This document shows, piece after piece, positions 11,321 through 22,367 of a stretch of DNA of 64,000 nt (its first letter is position 1; each line of letters starts with the position of its first letter). A program made the position numbers and the translations under genes. A model generated the notes under the pieces. The model ran no database searches, was not told the origin of the DNA, and worked only from the letters and a program-made list of their open reading frames with translations. Source of the stretch: Coleophoma eucalyptorum (lineage: Eukaryota; Ascomycota; Leotiomycetes; Helotiales; Dermateaceae); assembly GCA_026120035.1 (NCBI GenBank), contig JALRME010000001.1, forward strand, positions 2,245,909-2,309,908, given 5' to 3'.

Positions 11321-11656
11321 TGGTTGTTCTACAAACAGGTGAAGGTATTGATAAGACCTCCATCACACTTACTTAGAACAGAGAGAATAGACATATTTTT
11401 ACCTCACGCATTTTGACTTTTATTGATACAGCTGAAATGAGAGGTATTCCAACAAAGAGAATGGAACAAAAATAATCTTATATCTCAGTCTTATTGTTTA
11501 CAAACGCTAGACAGCCTCTATTATATAGTTCAAACAGATTTAACTAGTTGAAATCATTATCGTTTCCGATCTTAATTTAGCCTATAACTTATTTGATTTT
11601 GCTCCTATTAATGGATTTAAAGAGATCTGATCACAAGATGGATGAGCATTTTCTAA

Positions 11657-11671
11657 CCCCCCCCCCCCCCC
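11657..11671 (+). repeat. Homopolymer run of 15 C
   Basis: A run of fifteen cytosines inside otherwise AT-rich intergenic DNA. Its length is likely unstable and may be affected by sequencing error. Confidence 0.85.
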
Positions 11672-12833
11672 GACGATGCTTTGTAGCGAGAATAGAAAGC
11701 TGCCAGAGAATTCAAATTCACGATGTAGCGGATTTCCACGAGCGCATACAAGCTCAGATGCAGTACCTGAAGGAAAAGTACAGAGCTTTAATTTTGTAGC
11801 GCACTGCCTTAGTCGCTTGTATGGCTGGCTATTCAAATATATGAGATCGCATTCAGCGCACTGCAAAACTCTATGCGACAACAAAACTACGCTGTACCTG
11901 CCTATATTCTATGGAATATAGCCATGTTTTGTATTGGTATAATTCAATTTGACCATAAAATTGACATAGTGCTCTTCTAACCGTATTGGAATCTTTTTGC
12001 TCATGTGAATTTTCTGTCCGTCATGCCATGAGATTCCAATGAGACAAAATGTCAGGGGATTTGCAGTCCAAAGAACGCGATACAAGCAAGGCTATCAGCA
12101 CCTAAGAAAAGTGGTCAGCAAGAAATCACAAGACCGCCTTTCAAAGGTAAGGCCTTCTGATTTTCTGGGCGGTTTAGGGAGCGATTTACACCGAAGATGA
12201 TTCGCTACGGCAAAAATCAACAACCCCCCAGTGCCGTACCGCTGCATGAGCGTCACCTGCACCCCGATGCATGTAGTAAACCCCAAACAGGCAGTTGAGA
12301 ACCAAAAAGACATGTCATCTGTTGGTGACGGCCTGACCACCCAAAGACCAGCCATGAACCGATACTTGGTGGTTGTCGGGAATTTTATGTTAAGGTTAGT
12401 TTGGTGCTTGTTCGACCCCAGGGTGCTGAGAGGGACCATGCCATGAAGCAAGGCTTGATCAATTTGGCTATGTGTAACAAAGAACATCCAGTACTCACGA
12501 TGTTAGGTCTGCTGCTGATACTAGGCCACAAACATATAACGCACTGTATTAAGGCAAGGTACCTAAGCAGGTACCAAGCGCTTGAATCATTAAATACCTT
12601 GTCCGAATGCCTGCACGGTCGCCATATTAATCTCAGCGACCCAGCCAGTAGTATGTAGCGCAAATCGAGATAAAGTCATAGAACCTAGGTATAAAATAGT
12701 AAATACATGGTGATAAGAGCAAGTCCAATGCACTGAGCCAGTTTTAGTCACTAGACTCCTTGTTATTGCAGGTTGCCAGTGCATGACCATGAAGATTTAA
12801 GACCGTCTTTGCTGCGGTACCGACAAATGCTGT

Positions 12834-12857
12834 GTATATATATATATATATATATAT
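12834..12857 (+). repeat. TA dinucleotide microsatellite
   Basis: About 12 TA units ending about 70 bp before the start codon of the G1 peptidase gene, so within its likely core promoter or 5' leader. Confidence 0.85.
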
Positions 12858-12925
12858 GAGGAACATGGTTTCTTCCTTTTCAATATGGCGGTACCCTAGA
12901 GAGTATAGCTGCGGAGAACAGAGCC

Positions 12926-13750
12926 ATGAAGCTTTCCACGATTTACTGCTGTGTAATTTGGTGCAGCGAAATTGTCCTTGCCCAGTCGCGTGCCAGCATA
13001 ACAACCTCACCAACATATCACAAGAAAGGACCTCTCCAAACTGTGACCGGGACAGAATTCTCAAAGAGCAGTGTCAATACTTCCACTCTCAGCTACAGTC
13101 CAAACTGGGCGGGTCTCATACTCAGCCCATCAAGTCTTGACGAACCTTTTACATCAGTCTCCGGAACATTCACCGTTCCAGCCCCATCGGTCCCGTCTGG
13201 GAAACCAGATGGGAAATACACATCTTCGATCTGGCTGGGTATCGATGGAGTGAGCAATACCGATGCCATACTCCAAGCAGGTATGGACATAACGATAACG
13301 AAGGCTGGAGATCAGGTTGCCTATGCCTTCGATGCTTTCTATGAGTGGTATCCCAACTACGCTGTTGATTTCACGAGCTTCTCCTTCACAGCTGGAGACG
13401 AAGTAGCAATCACTATCACAGCTACCTCATCGAGTTCTGGGATGATTATTTTGGAGAATGTGACGACTGGACAGGCTATATCGCAGTCTGTGAGCGCACC
13501 TTCGTCTTCAGCGCTTCTGAATGGAACCAGCGTGGAATGGGTGGTGGAGAACTTTGAGAGTCTTGGTGTTGCTCTAAACTTCTCCGATTTTGGATCGGTG
13601 GTGTTTGGAAACTGTGCTGCGGGAACAGCTTCTGAGAACTTAGGAGTTAGTGACGCCTCTCTAGTTTTGATGAAGGACTCGGAGGGATCTGTTTTGACAG
13701 ATGCAAGGATTGTAAGTTCATCGGAGGCAAGAATCAACTATATTCAGTAA
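12926..13750 (+). CDS. Secreted glutamic peptidase, family G1 (eqolisin)
   Basis: A secreted acid endopeptidase of the eqolisin family (scytalidoglutamic peptidase/aspergilloglutamic peptidase), 274 aa in a single exon. Residues 1-20 form a hydrophobic signal peptide ending at LAQ; a propeptide probably runs to about residue 55. The mature domain has YSPNWAGL near the start, WLGIDG at 103-108, and AILQAG with the catalytic Gln at 117. The YEWYP loop is at 139-143, LENVTTGQ at 176-183, and VEWVVENFE carries the catalytic Glu at 208. Both dyad residues are present, so the enzyme looks active. These enzymes work at acidic pH outside the cell. The two cysteines in SGP-like loops are mostly absent, as in several family members. 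Confidence 0.94.
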   Translation: MKLSTIYCCVIWCSEIVLAQSRASITTSPTYHKKGPLQTVTGTEFSKSSVNTSTLSYSPNWAGLILSPSSLDEPFTSVSGTFTVPAPSVPSGKPDGKYTSSIWLGIDGVSNTDAILQAGMDITITKAGDQVAYAFDAFYEWYPNYAVDFTSFSFTAGDEVAITITATSSSSGMIILENVTTGQAISQSVSAPSSSALLNGTSVEWVVENFESLGVALNFSDFGSVVFGNCAAGTASENLGVSDASLVLMKDSEGSVLTDARIVSSSEARINYIQ

Positions 13751-14084
13751 TGATTGATTACTATTATCTACGTGTTATTCTTATTGCTTTCAGTGGATTT
13801 CAATATCTCAATATGGATCTATCAGCATTAATAGCTTTTAATAATCAAAGGAAGCCGGAAACCGTCTCCGATCGAGAATAGTCTTCTAGCGATGCGAAGT
13901 CACAGTATAAATTCCAATAGCATGTTAGCGCTCGATCTTCAAACAGTACATTATCGTGCCAAAAATACTGTGGATTTATCTCGTCTCAAAGTGGAAAACA
14001 ATAGAAATGACAAACGAAATATTCGAAAATTTGGGCCTTGCTAGAACAGAATGCCGTATGTGCGTTGGATCGAATGGAAGCCGT

Positions 14085-15243
14085 AGCCCTGTTCAGCCTG
14101 GATTGGAATTGGAACTCGCAGCACTGGACGAGGTGTCACCAGTGGAAGGAACTGGAAAGAAAAGAAGTGGATTAAGACTTGCAATTGTTTTGGTCGCTAT
14201 GGATATAAGATCAATATTAATGTATGACCCATACAACTTTGGTGGATGTATAGAAGTCTAACTAGTCTGTATCCAACTCTCCATATTCATTGCTGCTCTA
14301 GATAAAACAATAACTTCAACTGCTCTCCCAATGATAATATCAAACTTAAACTCAGCTTCAGGTTATTTCTGGATCAGTAGAGCGTATCTGCTTGCCGATG
14401 TGGCAACTGGGCCCTTTTGGACGAAGTTCAGTGAGGTTTGGCGACGAAAACCGATTTAGTCATCTGTTCGAATGCAGTCAATATGGAGACGTTAATAGCA
14501 GGCCGTGTTCTGCAAGGCTCTGGTACAGGAGGCATTCTTCAACTCATGATCAAAATTTCATTCTCGTTCAGCCAGGGGGGAGAGAGAGAATTGTATATGG
14601 GTTTCACAAGGTAATGTGGGCCATTGGTGGTGCAGCAGTCTCTACCCTAAAGGTAGATTTACTGAGAAGTTGAGTTGGTGTTGGCATGTCTGGATCAACC
14701 TGCTAATGTCGGGAAGAACATTCATAGTGTTGCTCTGCTTCTTGGATGTGTACCCCCCCCCCCAAAGACTTCTGTGAATGATGGCCTTAAAGCAGTAGAC
14801 TGGGCTTGATTTATCGTTGGTGTTTCATTCATCGCACGGGTAGTTATCTCGAGTTGATGTACGGTATTGATGAAGTTTGGCAATGGGGTTTACGTTCTTC
14901 TGGATTCGAATCCTTATATAAGTCGTATCCTCGAATTCCAAATGGTAGCTGGTATTGGCTCTGGTATTTTATTCCAAGCTCCAATCGTCGCTACCTAAGC
15001 ACTTGTCTCTTAATACGATACAGTAACTGCGATAGAAGCAGCAAATTTGGACGTGGTAGCAGCATTTCAGGATCCAATGCAGAAGTTAGTCATGAAGGAA
15101 GCTTTTGCTGGAAGCTTTAAAACTATGTGGATTATGCCCCTGCTTGTCCGGGCTCACTGTACTGGCAAGCATCTTTATAAAGAGAACTGTGCTTAGTAGG
15201 ATACACCTTGAGACTAAGACTGGTTTGCAATCTGAAAAGTAAG
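14085..15243 (+). pseudogene. Broken MFS multidrug transporter (DHA14-like)
   Basis: Translation shows scattered but clear fragments of a major facilitator drug-efflux transporter. The first, at about 14276-14458, reads IFIAALDKTITSTALPMII, NLNSASGYFWISRAYLL and GPFWTKFSEVWRRKPI and then hits a stop. From about 14474 in another frame it reads LIAGRVLQGSGTGGILQL, then a further shift precedes VWAIGGA-like sequence. An 11-C run lies at 14753-14763. The end, about 15028-15240, reads AIEAANLDVVAAFQDPMQK, EAFAGSFKTMWIMPLL and HLETKTGLQSEK. At least three frame changes and in-frame stops mean no functional product. A preceding open frame (13956-14261) may hold its N-terminal tail (KKRSGLRLAIVLVAM), followed by inserted sequence. 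Boundaries are approximate. Confidence 0.85.
14753..14763 (+). repeat. Homopolymer run of 11 C inside the MFS pseudogene
   Basis: Eleven consecutive C residues interrupt the transporter remnant; a second long C run occurs at 11657-11671. Confidence 0.85.
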
Positions 15244-15319
15244 GCTTTTGAACCAGTATATAGAAATGAGTTCGAGGCATGCCTGGAGCAAAAGTGCGTC
15301 GTTCTATATGAGGATTCGA

Positions 15320-17575
15320 TTAAGGCCAAGTGAATGTTGGAACGCCTTCAAAATGCCAGTCTAAGGAATTGAAGAGTTCGAAATCCTCTATGGACGAAGT
15401 AAGAGTTGCTTGTTCTGGGAAAAACTCTGTTTGCGGATACGGAAGAGCGTTTTGCTCGGGAAGAAATTGAAGGCTCGAAACAGCAGGCGTGACAGGCTTT
15501 TCATCTGATGTAATTAATCAGCATCTACTCAAGCCAGAGTATATAGCATAATGAAGCAATGAGGGACTTACCGCCTTGTGCCATATTTTGGAGATTAATG
15601 CATCGTCGCCATCCCCAGATACAATCATAAACATGACTAACGCCCATACGAGAACGTACATTCAAATGAAGAGGGTCAATTCCACTGTTTGACACACCCT
15701 CTATTGGAACCCCAGAGCCTGCAGCTCGCCACATTCTAGCCAAGGCCTCGGCAGCTCTGTCTGGAAAGTCGTTATTACGAAGGCTAATGTTCCGCATTGC
15801 AAGAATAGCTGTATTGAAAAGAGCTCTGCCTTGGGGAACATCGAAATGGATTGCCAGAGAGCTGTTCAACACTTTCATTAACGCAGAGCTGGCCGAGATC
15901 AGCGCTCGAAGGATATATCCAGGACAGTAGTGGAACAACGAGTTTGAATGAAGATCATAGTCCAGCACGGCTTGAATAAAGGTAGTTGCTGCATCGTATG
16001 TGGCTGATACTCTCTCAAAATATTTAGGAGATTCGAGAGGTATAAAAAAAGCGAATGTGTGAAAATGAAGATGAGCAGTGAGGAGTGCAAGCTTGTTTAG
16101 AGCTAAATTGGTTAGCCGCTTCCAAATTCAAACATGGGAAGGCGTTACCAGATAGATGTGGGATTAAAGAGTCAAGAAGATTTAGTTCGATCGTCAACAT
16201 ATTTAACGCGCTATCTTGCTCGCTCTCTGCAATCAAGCCAACAATATCGTCAGGATTGCTATAGAGGGTTTTGATGACTTTAGCCGAGAATTTCTCTATG
16301 CTTAGGCGATGTTCAACCTCTGCTGGGAGCCTATTCCAGTCCCCAGTTAATCCCGCTCCAAGGGTCCAGTCAAACAAAGTAATCGCAGGCTGACCGGTAA
16401 CATTAGACATGCTGAAGAGCAGTTAGCGCCATTAAATAAAATCTTGTTAGGAGAAGACACCTTTGAGCAATAATGTTACACATAGCCCATGTGAGCCTGC
16501 GATCACTAATTTCAGCCTCTGAAATGTCTCTAATCTGCCTTATGAAATCCTGGGCGTGCATCGGTCGATGAAGCCCTGTTTGCAAGGCAATGTGCATCAT
16601 GATGCCGCTATACATATACGTAGGATCAGTTTCGCTCAAACCCAGACCACCACCAAGTTTTTCCTTCTTATTACGGCGTTTCATATCCATGACAATCGGT
16701 ATTGGCCAGGTGCATAACAACGCAAGAGCTTTGGAAGTATGGTATCGCTGAGGCATTTCAGAAATCGTAGCCCATAGTAACTTCTTGTATGGTGCTGTTA
16801 GCTTAGCAAGCAAGAGAGGATCCTGAGGATATCTACGAGCAGCAATAGCTACCACAGTCCAAGCCAGAAGAGGCGAGAAATTGAAGTAGTCATCACTGCT
16901 GACTTTTGGGTCCAACAAAGGACATATTGGGTGATAGTATGTAAAATACCTGTAAACCATGTAAATATAGGATCTAGAATAGCGTAGGGAAAGACTTACA
17001 ATTCAAAGAGTGCAGCAAGTTGTTCACCCGATATAGATATGTCATCTAGAAGCTGCTCACTCAATTGAGCGTTGCTAATTGGCGATGCAAAGGTAATCTC
17101 ATGGGGCCCTTGCTGTGGGGAGGTTGAAGACGTTGGCGTCTCAGTCTTCTTAGCAAGCTGTTGCCGCAAATCACGGATTTCTCTTTCCATTTCGGCATGT
17201 TTGCTAAGAATATGTCAGTGGAAGAGATGTCACAACTAGGATATGGGAATACCCACTTTCGTTTTGGGACTCTCTTGAAGTCCGAATCAATTTTGCAAGT
17301 GATCTTTAGTCTTTTGCATCTTGAGCACGCCTCAAATGGGTCCTTGATGACATCACATCGAAGCTTTTCAATAAAGCATTAGAATCCTTTCAAAATCAAA
17401 CGAGGGAATCCACCGCCAAGCGCACCTTCTGTTGTCGGCACTCGTTGCAAGACTTGATAGTGGCTGGTATTGGTCGCGCCGGGTCACGGTGCGCGTCATC
17501 ATCCACGTGAGGCCTTTTCCCTAAGGTCGATGGTATATCTGCCGAGGAACTATCTTCGGTCTCGTGAGTGCTCAT
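15320..17575 (-). CDS. Zn(II)2Cys6 transcription factor with fungal-specific regulatory domain
   Basis: A binuclear zinc-cluster transcription factor. Seven exons close in frame to 642 aa: 17426-17575, 17257-17363, 17000-17203, 16461-16949, 16149-16411, 15572-16102 and 15320-15504. The zinc cluster at residues about 43-71 reads C-x2-C-x6-C-x9-C-x2-C-x6-C (CNEC, LRC, ACSRC, ITC), with the first intron splitting it. It is followed by a basic linker (KRVPKRNK) and a short coiled coil (MEREIRDLRQQL) suited to dimerisation. The middle homology region contains YFTYYHPICPLLDP and a run typical of Fungal_trans domains (IMMHIALQTGLHRP). The C-terminus is acidic/aromatic (FELFNSLDWHF), resembling an activation domain. 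Neighbours are an intact and a broken MFS transporter, which suggests control of efflux or uptake. Its target is unknown. Confidence 0.93.
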
Positions 17576-18418
17576 GTCCCTTGCGTTTCAACCAGCAGAT
17601 GTTGAGAAGTAGTTTGTGGATTGCGTCGACTTCGGACACGAGATGCGAAAACCGGAATCAGGTAGCGGATTGCGGGACCACTGGTCGCTTGCTGACTAAG
17701 CCATTGGACAGCGGGCAGCCGTGGTAGCACGATATGCTGGGTCAGTGTTGTACACATACGAAATTTATTTAACTTGATCATTTTATCATGTTATTTACAT
17801 AACCCTGCCTAGTATAGCCCCAATAAGAACCCTTTTAAACTAAAATATCATTCCCAATTTACTGCATAGATTCCCGATCCAAAGAAAAGATATCCAAATA
17901 GATGCACAGACTCTCTGTGTTGGTTTACGTCAAGTAACGTAAGAGTCGACTTGTAGGTCAACAGGTATAGAATTGGTTCATAAGTAATAGATAATGTATT
18001 GAAGAAAGTGTGAGGGAAAGAGGTATAGATATCCCTCCTTAAGAATACTGTTACATGTGACTAGGTTTCGTGATTGACCTGAAAATCGCATTCCGATACT
18101 TCGTAATATATATAATTGGTTGAATTATACAAGAATTCCTTTAGTAATGCTTAGTAATGCACTCAAGAGAGTTCTGTCCCAAGATATCACAGAATATCCT
18201 TTAATTTATGATTTATTTTAGCCTTGAGGATAAGGGAGGATTGCAGCACGAATTGTTGACTGGAAGAGGTCTGGTAAAAACATGTCCAATAGTTATTATA
18301 AGTAACAGGCACGTAGTGCTTTCTACCCCAAGTCTAAATCTACGAATCCACCCATATCTCCTGCGCCAAAACGCCAAGTTTTTGTCGTGTATTTGATCCA
18401 TCATATGGAAAATTTGTT
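17576..18418. other. Intergenic region upstream of the Zn2Cys6 gene
   Basis: About 840 bp between the start of the regulator and the stop of the MFS transporter, both on the minus strand. It is AT-rich toward the right. It should hold the regulator's promoter and the transporter's 3' UTR; no specific motif was identified. Confidence 0.6.
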
Positions 18419-20072
18419 TTAGAGACTTCCACGCGACAAGGCACCTTTCGCCCGAATCCTCTTTCCAAAGTAATAAAAAACGAAGGGAATCGGGATCATG
18501 ATTACGGAGACGAATCCCAGTAAGCTCACAGACCAATCAACCCCAAGTTTGTTGAACATCTGAGTCGTGAACAAAGGAAATGAACCTGCAAAGGCATTCC
18601 GCATAAGAGTGTTTGCAGCAATAGCACTCGCTCCATATTCGCCGAATGTGTCGACAAGGTAATTCGTGACTCCCTGAAAGATTCCAAAGAAGCCCAAACC
18701 CAAAAGAATACTCGCAATAATCTCGCCGGCAGGATTAATTTTTGGGTTCGAGGTCCAGGCAAAGATGAATAGACCGGCGGATAGAGACACCCCACCGATC
18801 ATCATGGTAGGAAGTCTTGCTTCAGGCACCGAATTTCCATTGTTCGCCTGCAAGTGTCTTAGATAGAAACCCTGGTTATAGTAGGACATCACAGCGCCCA
18901 AGATACATCCAACGAAGATTGCAACAAATGGCAAGGATGCAACAACAGGACTCCAACCACGCACTTGTGCAAACTCGATATCATAGGCTGAAAAATTGCT
19001 ATGGGAACATTAGGATTAGTGTAACTTAAGAAGGTAGATATAGAGGCTTACAGGTAGACGATTCCGTATACAAAACTTGCGTAAAGAACCATGAAAAAGC
19101 AAATAGGTGTGAAAAGAAGTCGGAAAGGATTCACCAAGAACTTGCGAACCAAGTCTTGGAAGTTGACATCTTCCTCGTGCTTTGCATGCAGGGCCCAATT
19201 TCCGGTCTCCTTTCTCAATTTCTTTGCCTTACTGACGAGAACCACCTTTTGATACGTCTCATCAATAAAGACCATGTCGATAGCCAGGACTGCTAACATC
19301 ATGATACCAGTAAGATAGTGTGTCCATCTCCAGCCTAAGTAACTTTGAACAATAGCAGCACCTGCGATAGGTGCGAACATGGGCCCTCCATTTACTGCCA
19401 TTGAATAGCACAGAATAGCAACTCCACGTTGGGAGTCAGTCCAGAGATCGCGCATAACACCTAGCATGTATATTAGAATCCACATCGAGAATACATGAGA
19501 AGCGTGCGAAACTAACCTCCTGTATTTGTGACGGGCGCCGAACTGAAGAATCCAAGGAAGAAGCGGCATATCAAGACCGTCTGGATGTCTTTTCCAGCGG
19601 CCACACCGAAGCAAAAGACAGCGGAGATAAAATACGGAATGAACACTGCCAGCCTGCGACCATATACTTCGGAACAGGGAGCCCACAGCAATGGGCCAAT
19701 ACCGAAACTTTTAAACGTTAAGACGCGATCATAGATGATGAAGGAGAATATTTACCCAAAAAGAAATAGAGTCAACCCTAGAGTGCTGACTTCTGTAGAT
19801 ACGCCAAAGTCATGTGCAATAGCTGCAGTTGCTGGACTGTATACACTACTAGCCCATGTAGCCCCCGCCGTTGTAAGACCATAGAGAACGGTCGCCGTAA
19901 TTTTTTTGTGTGTTGGCCAATTCAGAGGATTAAGAGGATCATTTATTGAGTCGAAGACAACAATGTTGGGATCTGATGGTGGTTGTGTCGTTGGTTCGCC
20001 TCTATCTGATCGTAGTGTGCCATTGTCGTTATACACCGTCTTCAAACCAACTTCTGGATCATTCATTGCCAT
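18419..20072 (-). CDS. MFS transporter, DHA1 drug/polyamine type
   Basis: A 12-helix major facilitator protein of the drug:H+ antiporter-1 group. Four exons (19756-20072, 19517-19707, 19052-19460, 18419-18998) give 498 aa, the normal size. Seen: the pre-TM1 motif DPLNPLNWPTHKK, SVYSPATAAIAHDFGVS, GPLLWAPCSEVYGRR (antiporter motif A loop), CRFFLGFFSSAPVTNTGG, then GWRWTHYLTGI and the C-terminal half with LGFFGIFQGVTNYLVDTFG and ANTLMRNAFAGSFPLF. It most resembles FLR1/TPO-type plasma-membrane exporters. A palindromic CGG-N3-CCG lies about 280 bp upstream of its start, and a Zn2Cys6 regulator is the next gene downstream, so local control is plausible. The substrate cannot be read from the sequence. 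Confidence 0.93.
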
Positions 20073-20347
20073 GTAGAGTAATGTTTGGATAAGTTGTGAG
20101 GATATGAGTATATGTATTTATACAATCTATACAGATGCAGTTGCAATGTAGCAGTGATTTTCTCGAAATGCTCAGGAGCAAGACATACTTATATGAAGCC
20201 ATATCCACAATACGACTCTTCACTGATGATACAATGCAATGATACAATGTTAGATTCCCCTGTATTTTGCCTCATCGACATCATATCATTGTTCTAAAAG
20301 GTCGAGTGCTTAAGTCCATCCTTGTCGGCTTTGGGATCGCATATGCG

Positions 20348-20362
20348 ATGCGGCTTCCGCAT
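20348..20362. promoter_or_regulatory. Perfect inverted repeat ATGCGG-CTT-CCGCAT, zinc-cluster type operator
   Basis: A 15-bp palindrome with a 3-nt spacer whose core is CGG-N3-CCG, the half-site arrangement bound by Zn2Cys6 dimers. It lies inside a larger, less perfect palindromic block (about 20336-20371). It is about 276-290 bp upstream of the MFS start codon. Confidence 0.65.
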
Positions 20363-21131
20363 ATCGGATCCGTAAAGCGCATTCTCGAGCGTTCGCACTT
20401 TGCAATCCATTGAGGCTCACTTGCAGCTCGATCAAAGCACTTGTGTTACTAGTACCCAGAGCGAATTCGCAGATAGGCATCCCTATTCTATGGAAGTCAC
20501 TTACTGAGAAAGTAGATGAGCAATAAAGGGGATAGAAGTGATGAGATTTCTGCTCACGTGAATGTTATTTAGTCAAATCACATGACCTTGCTTAAGACTA
20601 AGTCTAGTCATATCTAATTGCAGGAAACATATGCAGTCACTGGTGGAGAGACGTTTTAATTACCATCAATTTAGCATCAATCATTACATATTCGAGTCAT
20701 CAATGAAGCAGCTTTACTAAGATATTCTCCTTCATTCAAAACCACATCCAGCTGTGAATTTAGAACTACACAGGTTGAGGCAACTGCGGATCGGTTGCTC
20801 GGCCAAGCTTGTACTGCTGTCACAACATCATATTGATGCAATGGAATTAATGGAATTTTAAATTCTAAGACAATATGTAGAAAATACTATACACTGCGGA
20901 GATAATCAAGTTCTATCGGTTCGGTATTAACGTATTTACGCGTGAGGTACATGAAGGCCTGTTCTCAGGGCGGAGCCTACCCCCAGTTTTGTAGGCAGAT
21001 GAAATGGATGCGATACTCGGACTGGGAACAGGCGTGCGATCCTCCTTCCAACAAAATCGGACTTTTCTAGATCTGCAACAATATCGCAGGAACTCCCTCG
21101 ATTTCGCAAACAAATCCACCGTCATACTTAG

Positions 21132-21144
21132 GATAAGCCTTATC
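21132..21144. promoter_or_regulatory. Inverted GATA pair, GATAAGCCTTATC
   Basis: Two GATAAG motifs face each other around a single base, about 180 bp upstream of the dienelactone hydrolase start. Paired GATA sites are typical of AreA/Nit2-type nitrogen regulators; this differs from the ATCTGATAA SreA sites elsewhere in the window. Confidence 0.5.
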
Positions 21145-21177
21145 TGGCTTGAAGTCATTATCGACTCCGGCCTTTTC

Positions 21178-21185
21178 TATATAAG
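21178..21185 (+). promoter_or_regulatory. TATA box of the dienelactone hydrolase gene
   Basis: TATATAAG, about 140 bp upstream of the start codon at 21326. Confidence 0.55.
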
Positions 21186-21325
21186 ATGGCGACGGCTACT
21201 GCTTCTGTGCTGAACAGAGCATCAACTCTTTGACACGCATTAAATCCAACAAACAAGTAGCAATACAACACTCAGTCTTACCTACCAATCTTATTCAATT
21301 TCCCAATAGCAGCAACATTTTCATC

Positions 21326-22160
21326 ATGTCTGAACACTCAAAAGCATGCTGTTCAGTCCCTCCCGTTGTGGCCCAGGGATATGAGGCCAAGGGTTCATAT
21401 TCCCAAGTAGCAGGAATGAAGACATGTAGGCATATCTTTAATATTAAAAGCGTAAATGAAACTAACCCAATTCAAAGACATCACCGGACCCAGCGATGCC
21501 AAGAAGGCGATTCTCTACGTCTACGATATCTTCGGATTCTGTGACCAATGTGTGCAAGGAGCAGACATCCTCGCCAAAACACACATGGTAATCATGCCGG
21601 ACTTCTTCGACGGAGCACCAGCTCAGTTGGCGTGGTTCGCTCCTGATTCTAAGGATGGCCAAGCCAAGCTCGGGGAATTCATCACGACTAAGGCAACTCC
21701 ACCACCACATCTAGAACGCATTGCAAAGGTTGTTGAAGAGATCACGGCGGCGAAGGGAATCACGGAATGGGGTGCTGTTGGTATGTGCTGGGGTGGAAAG
21801 GTCGTTACGTTGTGCTCCGGTGCTGGCACAAAGTGGAAGGCTGGTGCACAATGCCATCCGGCAATGGTTGATCCCAAGGAGGCTGAGAGCATCACCATTC
21901 CTTATGCCACGCTAGCTAGCAAGGATGAGGACAAAGATACGGTGCTGGCATTCGGCAAGGCCTCGAAGGGAGAGACTGTTGTTGAGATTTTTGATGACCA
22001 GATCCACGGGTGGATGGCTGCAAGGTATGCCTATTGTAACCGCAGACTTAATATGGGGGCTAATAAATTCTACAGAGCTAATCTTAGCGATGAAAGAGTG
22101 AAATCGGAATATGCACGAGGTTACAAGATTCTCAACGATTTCTTCGCCAAATATCTCTGA
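21326..22160 (+). CDS. Dienelactone hydrolase family protein
   Basis: An alpha/beta-hydrolase of the dienelactone hydrolase (carboxymethylenebutenolidase) family. Three exons, 21326-21425, 21478-22024 and 22076-22160, give 243 aa, typical for the family. Seen: the early segment YITGPSDAKKAILYVYDIFG, MPDFFDG, the nucleophile elbow GMCWGGK with catalytic Cys, an Asp-rich stretch ASKDEDKD that probably gives the acid, and DQIHGWMAAR with the catalytic His. Family members open lactone rings in aromatic degradation, but many fungal paralogues have unknown substrates. Likely cytosolic; there is no signal peptide. It converges with a catalase-like gene (207 bp between stops). An inverted GATA pair and a TATA box precede it. 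Confidence 0.94.
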
Positions 22161-22367
22161 AAGAATCGGTACTCGTAGGATCAAATTGTTACTAGCAGGC
22201 GCTGATTGTTGCGGAACGTCTAGAAATAACACCTTTTCATATATGAGAACCAGATTGTTAAATAAATTCAAAGTGTTCCGCAATTAGATTAATTACTGTG
22301 ACCCTTTTGGACCAATATTAATGAATGAGAAGCGTGCTTGTCTGCCTATAGTGGAGTACTTTCCTCC

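Larger units (their letters stand above)
10616..12925. other. AT-rich gene-free stretch with decayed repeats
   Basis: About 2.3 kb without a recognisable gene. The left two thirds is visibly AT-rich. It contains an imperfect tandem repeat (11238-11320), a 15-base C run (11657-11671) and a TA microsatellite at its right end. The open frames here do not resemble known proteins. Decayed repeat or RIP-affected DNA is a plausible reading, but no transposon could be identified. Confidence 0.6.
20073..21325. promoter_or_regulatory. Divergent MFS / dienelactone hydrolase promoter region
   Basis: A 1.25-kb region between the leftward MFS gene and the rightward hydrolase. No coding sequence is recognised. 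It holds the CGG-N3-CCG palindrome (20348-20362) on the MFS side, and an inverted GATA pair (21132-21144) plus a TATA box (21178-21185) on the hydrolase side. Confidence 0.7.

Noticed and set aside
14876..14950. A tRNA-like B box (GGATTCGAATCC) in the MFS pseudogene
   Set aside because: The surrounding bases translate as transporter sequence and do not fold as a tRNA with a plausible A box and acceptor stem.
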